A stretch of 64,000 bases of DNA from Chlamydiota bacterium (GTDB taxonomy: Bacteria; Chlamydiota; Chlamydiia; Chlamydiales; Rhabdochlamydiaceae), in assembly GCA_013288005.1 (NCBI GenBank), contig JABDCS010000005.1:27333-91332 (forward strand), written 5' to 3'. A program made the position numbers and the translations under genes. The notes under the pieces were generated by a model. That model ran no database searches and had not been told where the DNA came from. It saw only the letters and a program-made list of their open reading frames with translations. Position 1 is the first letter of the stretch; the number at the start of each line of letters is the position of its first letter. Shown one piece after another: positions 10,063 through 18,702 of the stretch.

Positions 10063-12855
10063 TTATTTCTTACTTTTGATGAGGGCATCGATTGCTTTGT
10101 TAAGCTCCATAACATCCTCACCAAGGATTGATGTAGCTACCTCATAAGCACGGGAAGCTGATGATTCCCCGGTTACTTTTTTACAGAGTGCATTAATTAT
10201 CTCTTTAGAAAGAATACGCCTCTTTTGAAAATTCTTGATAACGTCCCATGTAGCATTGACACGCTGATAGCCATAATGCAGTTTACCACTTGAAACTAAG
10301 TTTCGTTTAAGAAACTCAAGAATCTCAACATCCGGATGCGGGATAGATGATAATACTGTTGTGGTAGCAGCTACTGTCGCTCCTTTAGGGGCTTCATCTC
10401 TAGCACCAGCTCCGCTGGCAACTCTTGCGGTTGCAGTGGTAGATCCAGCAGCAGATGTTAGTGTTCTTCTAGGAGGTAAACCGACTGTTTCGTCGTCTGA
10501 ATCCCCTTCTTCACTCTCTGAGCCAGAACTATCTGAGCTAGAACTATCTGCTACAGCGGGCAATCTAGCTTCTAAAGGCCGTGCTGTTTGGCTAGTTCCA
10601 GTAGAAAGAGCAGCCGCAGCTCGAGGAGCTTGCGGGATTGAAGAAAGTACTCTCTCAGTAGGTTGGGGATTCTGTGTAGCAGCTCGTAAAACTGCCGCTA
10701 CTCCTGCCTGTCGACTTGCGGCCCTACCACGAGAGTCCTCGCTTGTTGCAGCAGCTTGCAAAGTAGCAGCTCGTAAAACTGCCGCTACTCCTGCCTGTCG
10801 ACTTGCAGCCATACCACGAGTGTCCGTGCTTGTTGCAGTAGCTTGCAAAGTAGCAGCTCGTAAAACTAAAGCAGCAGCAGTTGTAGTCTTTTCAGGCGTA
10901 GGGGATAATGCACGGGGAGTAGCTGCACGGGGAGTAACAGGTGTTTCCTCCACGTCATCATCCGCACGCGATCCAGAATCAGAAGCGCTTACCTGACTTC
11001 TTGGTGTGTCCAAGTTAGGGGAGTTCTCATTCGATAAATCTCCACCGCCATAAACAGCGTTCTCTAAATCATAATCGAATGAACCCCAACTGTCGCTTCT
11101 TTGTAGTCGTCCTGCACCTGCACCTGCTCCTGCTCCACGAGGAACGCTAACTTGTTCCTCATCACCACTTTCATCACCTAAACCAGGTTTTTCTGGGCTA
11201 AGTTCAGGCATACGTGCTGAAAAGCGCTCATGTCTTCCTTGTAATTCCCTATATTCGCCTTCATAATGGGCGATTACCTCTTCCAAACGAGTCCTTTTCT
11301 CTACATTTCGATTTTTTTGGGCTTCTAATTCTACTAATAGGCCTTCTCTCTTTCTTAACGCTGTTTCAATAGCGGCTTTATTTGGACTTTCAACAAGTCT
11401 ATTTATTAGCGCGTCAAGTGGGTTACGTGCTCTTTCCAGTTCTTGAAAAGCTAGATTGCATTCATTAAGAGTGTTTAGCTGATGATCAATTGCATCGAAT
11501 CGCCCTTTAGCATCACGGGCTTCTCCCTGAAGATGAGCAATGCTGCCGGGTATTAATGTCCCGCTTGGAGCTGCTGCCAACTCTCCTCTCTTAGATCCCA
11601 GTTCTGCGAGCACTCTCGCATGTATGGAGCCCACCTCAACAAGCTGCTTAGCTATTTCTAATTGCTTCTTTCTAAGTTTCCAATCCGCTACGTCGCTCTG
11701 ACGGCCATAGGACTGAAGGGTGGTTAGAAAATTTGCGAGCTCAGCTTGAAGTTTTGGAAGTACTTTTTTTATTCCACTTTGTTCAGACACCGCCTTGTCT
11801 AGCTGCTCTCTAAGGGCCTTTTCACGCTTTTGCGGCGATTGATTGAGTTTGAAGAACCCATCAAGCTCGTTCAAGTGAAATGTTTTCTTTTTTATTTCTA
11901 TTTCCAGCTTATTAATTTTCTGGAGGATTGCGGTTAAATCGGGGCTACCTCTTGTGGCGTTTCTTACTATGTTCTGCTCTGCGGTTTTAACAAGTTTTGA
12001 AAATTTTTTAACAAGTAGGTCGGCTTCGAACGTTCTATAATTACTTTTACGTATTTCAAGCTCTGTAGTTGTAAGCGTTTTTGTTGGAAGAGTTGGAAGA
12101 GTTGCTACAAGAGACTCCCGAAGACCACTCAGCTTTCTAGCAAGATGTCCAGCACGATCTGTGAGGTCGGCAACTTCTTCTTGAACATGTGTTGATGAAG
12201 CAGGAGCAGCAGAAGAACTTGAAGATGAAGCAGCTTGGCCTTTATTAGCTCTCTCCAATTGAGCGTTGGCTTCTTCGAGTGCAATCCTCGCCTCGTCCCG
12301 GCGTCTAACTACATCATCTCGGATCCGCGCGCAAGCGTCTGCCAATTCTTCAACACGTCCGCTTAACTCAGCTTTTTCCCTATCAAAAGCTTGAAGAGCA
12401 CCTGTAGGCAATAGGCGCTTAAGCTCTTTCTCGCATGTTCGAAGTTGGCGGAGCAAGGCACCAGCTTTCTTGTTACCTTCTACGTTACTTTCGTTTAGCT
12501 CTTTCTGACACGCGCCTATTTTTTCAGCCAGCTTCTCCATATCCACTTGAGCTGCGGAGGCGGCAGAAGCGGGGAGTAATGCAGTAGCGGCTACGGCCCT
12601 TACAGTTTCAGCGGATGCCGCTCGTGATTGTGTAGCTGCTCTATCTAGTAGTAGTTGGGTAGTTATTCTCTCCAGTGCGGCACCTGTTCTCTCCATTACG
12701 TCACCTGTTCTCTCCATTACGGCATCTGCTCTATTTTGTAATTGGTCTACTGGGGAAGGAGCTGATGATGTACGGGTTCTTGGAGGGACTGCAGACTCTG
12801 ATTGTGGGGCTACAGGGGCTCTTGATATAAGTACACCTGCTGGTAGTATTGTCAT
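10063..12855 (-). CDS. Large coiled-coil, repeat-containing protein; candidate secreted effector
   Basis: Family not recognised. The 930-aa product lacks a signal peptide and any enzyme motif. In order it has a Ser/Pro-rich N-terminus; an 8-residue MERTGDV-type repeat near residues 47-62; long charged heptad-rich helices (about 100-570); a Gly/Ala and acidic linker; an Ala/Arg-rich section with 29-residue repeats (about 665-730); a Ser/Asp/Glu-rich stretch; and a compact C-terminal helical domain of about 90 residues starting HPDVEILEFLKRNL. The ATG at 12855 follows AGGAA. Two promoter-like elements upstream and a terminator downstream indicate a single-gene unit. Such architecture is common in chlamydial type III-secreted or inclusion proteins, but secretion here is inference. 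The frame at 10361-10996 on the other strand is a composition shadow. Confidence 0.85.
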   Translation of the reverse strand: MTILPAGVLISRAPVAPQSESAVPPRTRTSSAPSPVDQLQNRADAVMERTGDVMERTGAALERITTQLLLDRAATQSRAASAETVRAVAATALLPASAASAAQVDMEKLAEKIGACQKELNESNVEGNKKAGALLRQLRTCEKELKRLLPTGALQAFDREKAELSGRVEELADACARIRDDVVRRRDEARIALEEANAQLERANKGQAASSSSSSAAPASSTHVQEEVADLTDRAGHLARKLSGLRESLVATLPTLPTKTLTTTELEIRKSNYRTFEADLLVKKFSKLVKTAEQNIVRNATRGSPDLTAILQKINKLEIEIKKKTFHLNELDGFFKLNQSPQKREKALREQLDKAVSEQSGIKKVLPKLQAELANFLTTLQSYGRQSDVADWKLRKKQLEIAKQLVEVGSIHARVLAELGSKRGELAAAPSGTLIPGSIAHLQGEARDAKGRFDAIDHQLNTLNECNLAFQELERARNPLDALINRLVESPNKAAIETALRKREGLLVELEAQKNRNVEKRTRLEEVIAHYEGEYRELQGRHERFSARMPELSPEKPGLGDESGDEEQVSVPRGAGAGAGAGRLQRSDSWGSFDYDLENAVYGGGDLSNENSPNLDTPRSQVSASDSGSRADDDVEETPVTPRAATPRALSPTPEKTTTAAALVLRAATLQATATSTDTRGMAASRQAGVAAVLRAATLQAAATSEDSRGRAASRQAGVAAVLRAATQNPQPTERVLSSIPQAPRAAAALSTGTSQTARPLEARLPAVADSSSSDSSGSESEEGDSDDETVGLPPRRTLTSAAGSTTATARVASGAGARDEAPKGATVAATTTVLSSIPHPDVEILEFLKRNLVSSGKLHYGYQRVNATWDVIKNFQKRRILSKEIINALCKKVTGESSASRAYEVATSILGEDVMELNKAIDALIKSKK
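10681..10860 (-). repeat. 87-bp (29-codon) tandem repeats inside the 930-aa gene
   Basis: Units start at 10681 and 10768, and a third, partial one at 10855 (period 87 bp). They encode an Ala/Arg-rich 29-residue repeat containing AAVLRAATLQA and SRGRAASRQAGV. The high identity between units suggests recent unit duplication. Confidence 0.9.
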
Positions 12856-12895
12856 AAATTATTCCTACATAAGTTGATTAACAAAAATTACCATA

Positions 12896-12924
12896 ATTTT
12901 ACGAAATCTTAATTTAGTTTGCAA
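12896..12924 (-). promoter_or_regulatory. Promoter-like element, proximal
   Basis: On the minus strand TTGCAA (12924-12919) and TAAAAT (12901-12896) are separated by 17 nt. The element is about 40 nt upstream of the ATG at 12855. Confidence 0.45.
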
Positions 12925-12938
12925 CTTAAAAACATAAA

Positions 12939-12967
12939 ATAATGTTTACTAAACACCTCTTTGTCAA
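12939..12967 (-). promoter_or_regulatory. Promoter-like element, distal
   Basis: On the minus strand a perfect TTGACA (12967-12962) is followed after 17 nt by CATTAT (12944-12939). It could be a second, tandem promoter for the 930-aa gene. The remaining gene-free bases to 13195 are AT-rich with nothing else recognised. Confidence 0.45.
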
Positions 12968-13195
12968 TACTATATAAAATTTTCTTTCTCATTTACTTAC
13001 TAATATAGAAGCGGTTGTAAGATTAGGATTTGATCAAAAAACTGAATCTAGGTTATTAGATGAAAATCTACAATTATTCTATGTTCTTCCTTTAATAGAA
13101 ATCTGCCTCAAAAATAATAAAATTTATTTGAATATTTGCTAAAACCATCTTGGCAGTTAGAGTTAGGGAATAATTCTTACAGGAAGGGAAGAAGA

Positions 13196-14074
13196 ATGAA
13201 AAGTCTGGAAACTTTTAAGGTCGATTCGATTGAAGAAACTATTAATAAAGAAATTACGGATCACGCCGCACTCGCTCTTGAAAAGGGCCAGGTTCTCTTT
13301 TTCCCCTATCTTGCTTTCTCATTGAAACAAGAAGAAATGGCTTTTCTTTCGCCTAAAATTGTTGATCCTCGCTCTAAAAATATCAGTTTCGATAGTAGTA
13401 GCGATGCAGTACGTGGAACGCTATGCGAAGGAGAAAAAGCCCAATTGTTGAAGAAGATGTTGAGGCGCTATGCTCTTTTTAGCCATCAGCTCCTCTCTCG
13501 TATTTTGCCCGAATATACGCGCTATTTAAGCCAGGCTCGTACAAGTTTTCGTCCCGTCGAAGCCGAAGGCCGCGCCATTTCCTCTCGCAAAGATGACACT
13601 CGATTACATGTCGATGCCTTCCCGGCAAGTCCTGTCAATGGAAGACGGATTTTACGAGTATTTACCAATGTTAACCCTTATGGACAACCTCGCATTTGGC
13701 GCACTGGAGCACCCTTTGTAGATGTTGCCAAAGCCTTCCTTCCTAAGATCAAAGCGCCCTTCCCCGGGATAGCGCCTCTTTTACATGCTTGTAAAATCAC
13801 AAAAGCAAGACGAAGTTCTTACGATCATTACATGTTAAAGCTTCATGACGCTATGAAAGCGGATACCACCTACCAGCAAAAAGCCCATCAAGAGGAAGTG
13901 CATTTCCCTCCAGGAAGCACCTGGATTGTATTTACTGACCAGGTCTCTCATGCAGCTATGTCCGGGCAGTATCTGTTTGAACAGACCTTCTATTTGCCTG
14001 CCGAAGGGCTCCAGCACCCCGACCTCTCTCCACTTAAAATCTTAGAGAGACTTCTCAATCGCAAACTTTTATAA
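13196..14074 (+). CDS. Kdo 3-hydroxylase-like Fe(II)/2-oxoglutarate dioxygenase
   Basis: KdoO enzymes hydroxylate the Kdo sugar of LPS to Ko. The 292-aa product contains the family block SSRKDDTRLHVDAFPASPVN with the iron ligands H138 and D140, then GRRILRVFTNVNPYG; a distal His (H252) sits in FTDQVSHAAMSG. Length fits the family. The start at 13196 follows the purine-rich AGGAAGGGAAGAAG and drops 20 unlikely upstream residues. It is a stand-alone gene, but with the PagL-like enzyme it suggests a modified lipid A/core. No transmembrane segment is evident. Assignment is based on remembered family motifs. Confidence 0.8.
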   Translation: MKSLETFKVDSIEETINKEITDHAALALEKGQVLFFPYLAFSLKQEEMAFLSPKIVDPRSKNISFDSSSDAVRGTLCEGEKAQLLKKMLRRYALFSHQLLSRILPEYTRYLSQARTSFRPVEAEGRAISSRKDDTRLHVDAFPASPVNGRRILRVFTNVNPYGQPRIWRTGAPFVDVAKAFLPKIKAPFPGIAPLLHACKITKARRSSYDHYMLKLHDAMKADTTYQQKAHQEEVHFPPGSTWIVFTDQVSHAAMSGQYLFEQTFYLPAEGLQHPDLSPLKILERLLNRKLL

Positions 14075-14213
14075 TAGACATTTTAAATGTAATTTATTTT
14101 TTATGTATTTTTAATAGTTATTATTTTATCAGATATTCCCTATTTTAATTATTGTTAATTGAGACTTCTGATAAACTCTTTGAGTTTAAATAATTACAAC
14201 TCAAGGAATAACA

Positions 14214-14789
14214 ATGAAACCAACAAATTCCTTCCTTCTTTACGCAGTCAAAACAAAATGGGTACACATAAAAAGATATGCGTATGGTGTTATAAGCTGC
14301 CTTGCCCTAAGTCTGATATGCACACGTGCATCTGCTTCAGAAAGTCAAATGGAAGAAGAACACATCCAGAAGGATTATGGTTATGTAGGCATGGGAGTTG
14401 GCCCCTTGCCGTTTCCCCTTCCTGTTTTTTTAGCGGGTTACAGAGGGCAAAAGGATCATCATGGAGTCGATATTTTTACCACGGTCTCCACTATAGTGAA
14501 GTTGACACAATTGAAAATGGGGACACAATACCTCCATTATTTTCACCCTAATTTAAAAGAACAACTCTATGCGGGTGGAGGGGTTAGCCTTAGTGCGCTT
14601 ATACACCATAAGACAGATTTCTACGCTTCGCCGGAATTTGTCTTTGGAAAACAATATGTAAACGAACAAAACGCAACACACTTTTTACAAGCGCAGATCA
14701 GTTTTTCTACCCTGAGAATTTCACGCAACCATAACCACCGTCTTTTTTACATGCCACTTGTGATAGTTAGCTACGGAATTGGCTTTTAA
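14214..14789 (+). CDS. Exported hypothetical protein, probable small beta-barrel
   Basis: The 191-aa product has a longish signal peptide (hydrophobic stretch about residues 24-36, VISCLALSLIC, then ASAS). A Gly/aromatic beta-strand-like pattern follows and ends YGIGF, an outer-membrane-type C-terminus. No catalytic motif was recognised. The ATG follows AAGGA closely. It is convergent with the 14792 gene, with stops 2 nt apart. Outer-membrane location is inference. Confidence 0.8.
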   Translation: MKPTNSFLLYAVKTKWVHIKRYAYGVISCLALSLICTRASASESQMEEEHIQKDYGYVGMGVGPLPFPLPVFLAGYRGQKDHHGVDIFTTVSTIVKLTQLKMGTQYLHYFHPNLKEQLYAGGGVSLSALIHHKTDFYASPEFVFGKQYVNEQNATHFLQAQISFSTLRISRNHNHRLFYMPLVIVSYGIGF

Positions 14790-14791
14790 TT

Positions 14792-15373
14792 TTAATAGAG
14801 CGATTCATCCAAAGCTTGAGGTGCATCTCTATATTCGAAATCGAACCATTTGACACCGATGGTAATGTGGAAAGGGTAGGGAATTTCCGGTAATTCATAT
14901 TTCATACGTATATTCTGGAGTTCTGAGGATTCCAGGATAAGCCAATAGTAAGAATCGATTTCGGGATCATGCTCTGCGCGTACGATTTTACATGTACAGA
15001 TATTGAAATGGACAACCATCCCTATTTCTTCTAGCGGGGGTATGCTGTAACGAGCAGCTTCTGCGGCAGACATGACGTAAATGCGCGCGCCTTCTCCTCT
15101 ACAACAATCGGGAATCCTATAGCCTGGGTATTCAATTAAACCGGTCAGTTTACAGAGATAGTCATAGTCCACTTCCACATAGACGAAACCAGAACGATCT
15201 TGTTGAAGAATGCCGCACATAGGCAAAGTGCGGCATGTATAGTCCAGAATCCGCTCACAAGGACTCTCCATGCTTACAAGAGTAGCTGGCCCCCAGATCG
15301 AAATACTCGCCACAAAACACGTAAGAACAAACTGCATACTAAGCAATCTTGTGGCTTTTTTCTTTTTCCACAT
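14792..15373 (-). CDS. Exported hypothetical protein
   Basis: Function not recognised. From ATG 15373 the 193-aa product begins MWKKKKATRLLS followed by a hydrophobic core, a typical signal peptide ending near the Ser/Met-Glu-Ser region. The mature part is rich in Cys (about ten) and Tyr, suggesting a disulfide-stabilised periplasmic protein. The longer open frame to 15499 overlaps the upstream ABM gene and lacks a signal-like N-terminus, so I do not use it. ATG 15337, 1 nt after the ABM stop, is an alternative start. Overlap or near overlap implies co-transcription with the ABM gene. Confidence 0.75.
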   Translation of the reverse strand: MWKKKKATRLLSMQFVLTCFVASISIWGPATLVSMESPCERILDYTCRTLPMCGILQQDRSGFVYVEVDYDYLCKLTGLIEYPGYRIPDCCRGEGARIYVMSAAEAARYSIPPLEEIGMVVHFNICTCKIVRAEHDPEIDSYYWLILESSELQNIRMKYELPEIPYPFHITIGVKWFDFEYRDAPQALDESLY

Positions 15374-15662
15374 AGTTTGAGCGAATCTTAAAAATTTCGC
15401 GTGTAGGGGGGTTGGTGCATAAGCGAAGAAGCTCTTTTTCTTTATGAATCCATTGCGATTGAAAGGCTTTAGCTTCGTCAATGCTCTTCCATACAGCAAG
15501 ACCTAGAAGCTCTGAGGTATCCCTCTCGCTTTGGCAGATTTCGATATCATGGCACCCATATTCGCGAGCATGTTGAAGAAGCTCCTTCTCTAAAAATTTG
15601 ACCCCCTCTTCTTCTCTACCTTTCTTAAAATGATAATGGACCACAGCTTGATAGTGCGCCAT
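15339..15662 (-). CDS. ABM-domain (antibiotic biosynthesis monooxygenase-like) protein
   Basis: A 107-aa single-domain protein of the dimeric alpha-beta barrel type: HYHFKKGREEEGVKFLEKEL at the start and a central GLAVWKSIDEAKAF. Members include quinol and heme monooxygenases; the substrate here is unknown. The ATG is preceded by AAGAGAG. First gene of a two-gene unit with the exported Cys-rich protein. Confidence 0.75.
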   Translation of the reverse strand: MAHYQAVVHYHFKKGREEEGVKFLEKELLQHAREYGCHDIEICQSERDTSELLGLAVWKSIDEAKAFQSQWIHKEKELLRLCTNPPTREIFKIRSNYVEKEKSHKIA

Positions 15663-15825
15663 AATGTACTCTCTTTATTAAATTAAGTTAATTATGATTT
15701 TTTACTATTATTTATATATATTCAATAAATAATAAAAAATTTAATTATACTTGCAAAAAAAAGAGCTTATGAAGAGCCTCTAGACAAAATTGTACACGTT
15801 AGCCTGGGGGTGGAAAGCCTACCTC

Positions 15826-16617
15826 TCAGACACACTGGCTCGGGCGGTAATAGCTTGGTCGAGGTCGAAAACCCGATCCTCCTAATTCTCTTCGAATACC
15901 CATGAGGATTTCGCCCAGTTTGTTTAGCCCCGAGCCATCTCCATCACCCCAAAAACTATCTCGCGATGTGCGTTCGATTAAATGGGCATCTCCGGTAGCT
16001 AAAAGCAAACGGGCTAAATGGGGATTTTGCTGAAATTTAGCTCGGACAATTTCCTCCATCACAGGAAGGTTTCGTGCTCGCCAAGTACTCTGATGAGCAG
16101 GAGTCCAGGTAGCGGTCAGTTGCTTGGACCTTTGGAAGGCTTGATCCCCATTGAGATTGGAGAAAGAGGCCATTAAAGCACGATCGGGGTAAAATTTTCC
16201 TGCCTGGAAGGCAGCTTCGGAGCAGGCAAAGTTCATATTCCAAACGCGAACCTTACAGGGATAAAAATTACCTAAAAAAGAAGTAAGGGGGTTTTGTTTT
16301 TCATCATAAAACCAGACGTATTTAAATTGGCGGGCAATTTGTCCTAGCTTCTTCTCTTTTTGTGTAGTGTCTTGGGAGCAAAAAATATTTGAAAAAAAAC
16401 TTCCGCATCCTTCCCAAAAAGAGGAAAAGGCTGAGGTAAAGGTGCGACTCGATTGCAGAGAGGCTACAGGAAAAGAAATAGAGGAACGGTAGGGTTTATC
16501 GTTAAGGGCTAAACGAAAATTTGCAGGTGGTTTTTGCTTATTCGCTTTTGGGGCATTGTGAGTTAAACAGCCCACTTGTGACTTCGCTACAAATAATCCA
16601 CGAGTATTAATAAGCAT
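15826..16617 (-). CDS. NADAR-domain protein (YbiA-like N-glycosidase fold)
   Basis: The NADAR domain occupies about residues 95-250: FLGNFYPC, the SEAAFQAGKF motif, DSFWGDGDGSGLNKLG and LMGIRREL. Known members hydrolyse N-glycosidic bonds of early riboflavin intermediates (YbiA) or remove ADP-ribose from guanine bases. The 263-aa product carries an N-terminal extension of about 90 residues that is basic, Ser-rich and without recognised domain; it may be a localisation or secretion region. Start 16617 is chosen because GGAG lies upstream at a usable distance and the longer frame adds only hydrophobic noise. Flanked by AT-rich gaps, so it is probably monocistronic. Confidence 0.85.
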   Translation of the reverse strand: MLINTRGLFVAKSQVGCLTHNAPKANKQKPPANFRLALNDKPYRSSISFPVASLQSSRTFTSAFSSFWEGCGSFFSNIFCSQDTTQKEKKLGQIARQFKYVWFYDEKQNPLTSFLGNFYPCKVRVWNMNFACSEAAFQAGKFYPDRALMASFSNLNGDQAFQRSKQLTATWTPAHQSTWRARNLPVMEEIVRAKFQQNPHLARLLLATGDAHLIERTSRDSFWGDGDGSGLNKLGEILMGIRRELGGSGFRPRPSYYRPSQCV

Positions 16618-16721
16618 AATTAGTTGCTCCAATTTATTAATAAATAATATGATTGTACCAGTTTTTAACAATAATAAAAATAGATTTTATAAATCTGATT
16701 TTATTTTATTATAATAATTTA

Positions 16722-16994
16722 TTATTTAAACAAATTATCAAAACGATTTCTGGCTATCGTGTTTTTTTTCGAAGGATTTTTATTTATAGAAAATTCTTCA
16801 CAGAAGTTATTCGCTTGCCGGTCGGAAACGGTTTCTGCATTAGGGATCGCACAATCATTGGAGTGACCTGGCTTATAAAACTGGCAATTTTGACAGCAAT
16901 GCAAAGCAGCATTGCAGCGTTCACAAACGGCTCGAAATGAAATTTTTCCCCAGGAGGGATCTTGTTGTGACGTGCCACAATGCCAACATTTCAT
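16722..16994 (-). CDS. Small Cys-rich zinc-ribbon-like protein
   Basis: A 90-aa protein with CxxC pairs MKCWHC, CERC and CCQNC, then NDCAIPNAE and NFCEEF. This is the pattern of a small conserved bacterial zinc-binding protein whose function I do not know. The ATG at 16994 is 2 nt from the stop of the DUF2147 gene, with GAGG upstream. It is therefore the last gene of the enolase operon. The C-terminal 20 residues are basic and low in conservation signals. Confidence 0.8.
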   Translation of the reverse strand: MKCWHCGTSQQDPSWGKISFRAVCERCNAALHCCQNCQFYKPGHSNDCAIPNAETVSDRQANNFCEEFSINKNPSKKNTIARNRFDNLFK

Positions 16995-16996
16995 AT

Positions 16997-17506
16997 CTAT
17001 TTAACCTCAGGTTTCACAGGGACAAATTTTTTGAGATCGGGTTTTTTGAAGTTTTTTGTGAAAACCTTATCGCTGGTAGGAGGCCAGGTAAGATTGGCGC
17101 CAAAAATCCAAACTTCACCCCGCACAATTAAATCAGAACCTTCTCGCCAAACCTCAGCAGTATATACTTTACCCTTCTTAGGATCGATAATTTTTCCTTT
17201 ATATCTGCCTTCTTCTCCTTCACTTGACAAGCCCCATACAATATCCAATCCGCAGTAATATGGGTTTCCTTCAATTCCAGGAGCCCGGCTTTTAGGAGAG
17301 TAGATTGTCTCGTCGAGCTCGCCACGATCATTGTAAGTCCCAATAATCCTTCCATAGTATTTGTCCTGATATTCGTACATCGCGACAATACAATCGGGCT
17401 TGCCGGTTTCATCCTTATAGACTGTCCAAAATCCGGTGATGTCCTGAGCAAAAGCGCTCATGCACACGATTAAAAAGAAAAAGCTCGAAATAAGGTTTTT
17501 TTTCAT
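16997..17506 (-). CDS. Exported DUF2147-family protein
   Basis: A signal peptide (MKKNLISSFFFLIV, ending SAFA-Q) is followed by the DUF2147 pattern: DITGFWTVYKDETGKPDC, YYGRIIGTY, GNPYYCGLDIVWGL, and late KGKVYTAEVW. Family proteins are small periplasmic beta-rich proteins of unknown function. Start 17506 has AGGAG upstream and yields 169 aa; the open frame to 17590 would bury the signal peptide. The start lies 1 nt after the antiporter stop, so translation is likely coupled. Confidence 0.88.
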   Translation of the reverse strand: MKKNLISSFFFLIVCMSAFAQDITGFWTVYKDETGKPDCIVAMYEYQDKYYGRIIGTYNDRGELDETIYSPKSRAPGIEGNPYYCGLDIVWGLSSEGEEGRYKGKIIDPKKGKVYTAEVWREGSDLIVRGEVWIFGANLTWPPTSDKVFTKNFKKPDLKKFVPVKPEVK

Positions 17507-17507
17507 C

Positions 17508-18698
17508 TTAGGCTCCTGGAAGTTCTGGGAATGTGTTTTTTTCTTTATCTTTGTTAATAAGATTCTTAGGCAAGAAAAAGGCGTTGGCAATGATAGTCGG
17601 GATCACAGCCGATACGATAACAGTTGCAACCAGATAGGTATATTGGCTCTGATTTATCAGATTATGGGAAAGACCATAAAGAGCTGCAATTGTCCCAAAA
17701 GTGAGGCCTGTAGACATTAAAAGAGTTGTGTAAATTCCTTCCTGCTTAGGATATTTCATCAGAATAGTAGCGGGATAAACACCGATAATTTTTGTGACCA
17801 TTTTCGCTACGAAAAGGATCAGAAAAACGACAGGGGCTGCAAGTAGAGCAGGCAGAGAGATAAAAGAACCAGCTCGCAAAAAATAAAATGGTGTTAAAAA
17901 ACTAAAAGTCAAAGCGCGAAGTTTATGTAAAAGTAGGATATCTTTATCGATTACCGTTGCCAGCAGCATACCCATTAAGTAGGCAGGTAATACAGGCTCG
18001 CTCCCACACCAATAAGCTAATGCCCCCAAGCCAAAAAGAAAGAAGAGAATCAATTTTAATTCCACCTGCGAATGCCTTTTCCCCCATCGAGAGAAACAAA
18101 ACCTTGCCAGCTTGGGAAGAAAAATAAATGTCACTACAGAGACACCGATAAAAATTAGCGTACGCCTGCTGAAAGGGGCGAAGATCAAGCCTAACGCCAA
18201 AACAGTTCCTAAATCGTTGATAAAACATGCTGCCAGAAGAGATTTACCAAATTTCGTCTTATTAAGCCCTAATTCGAGCATAACTGCATAAACTACAGCC
18301 ACAGACGTGGTAGAAAGAGCAATTCCTGTAATCCAGCTCGCTACAAGAGACCAATGCAAAAGATAATAGGCAACTGCCACACAACCAAAAAAAGGTATAA
18401 AAAATCCGCTAAGACCTATTACAGAGATCTCTTTCCAATTTTGTTTTAAGACTTTTGGGTCTAATTCTGCACCTGCTAGGAAGGTCAATAAGACGGCACC
18501 TGTCCCCGCTAAAAAAGTTATCCATCCCTCCTTAGCGCCCAAGTCAGCATAGGAAGGAAGTAAATACCCGAGAGTAAAAGCAGCTAGGATCCCCACAAAT
18601 ATTTCTGTAAGAGCAACCGCAATTTTCAAACGAATTGCAAGAAAGTCGGCAATAAGGGCTAGAAAAAACCATAAAACACCTAATGCCCAAAAATTCAT
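17508..18698 (-). CDS. Cation:proton antiporter, CPA2 family
   Basis: A 396-aa membrane protein with about 12 hydrophobic segments. The signature ALSTTSVAVVYAVMLELG and FINDLGTV (with the acidic Asp expected in the transport site of CPA2 antiporters) place it in the Na+/H+ or K+/H+ exchanger family (KefB/NapA-like). No C-terminal TrkA-N domain is present. It sits 4 nt after the enolase stop and 1 nt before the DUF2147 start. Likely role is cytoplasmic Na+ or pH control; the ion is not determinable here. Confidence 0.88.
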   Translation of the reverse strand: MNFWALGVLWFFLALIADFLAIRLKIAVALTEIFVGILAAFTLGYLLPSYADLGAKEGWITFLAGTGAVLLTFLAGAELDPKVLKQNWKEISVIGLSGFFIPFFGCVAVAYYLLHWSLVASWITGIALSTTSVAVVYAVMLELGLNKTKFGKSLLAACFINDLGTVLALGLIFAPFSRRTLIFIGVSVVTFIFLPKLARFCFSRWGKRHSQVELKLILFFLFGLGALAYWCGSEPVLPAYLMGMLLATVIDKDILLLHKLRALTFSFLTPFYFLRAGSFISLPALLAAPVVFLILFVAKMVTKIIGVYPATILMKYPKQEGIYTTLLMSTGLTFGTIAALYGLSHNLINQSQYTYLVATVIVSAVIPTIIANAFFLPKNLINKDKEKNTFPELPGA

Positions 18699-18702
18699 AT
18701 TC

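Noticed and set aside
10361..10996. Plus-strand 211-aa frame inside the 930-aa gene
   Set aside because: It lies antisense to a repeat-rich, Ala-biased gene; the open frame follows from composition and it has no start context or protein features.
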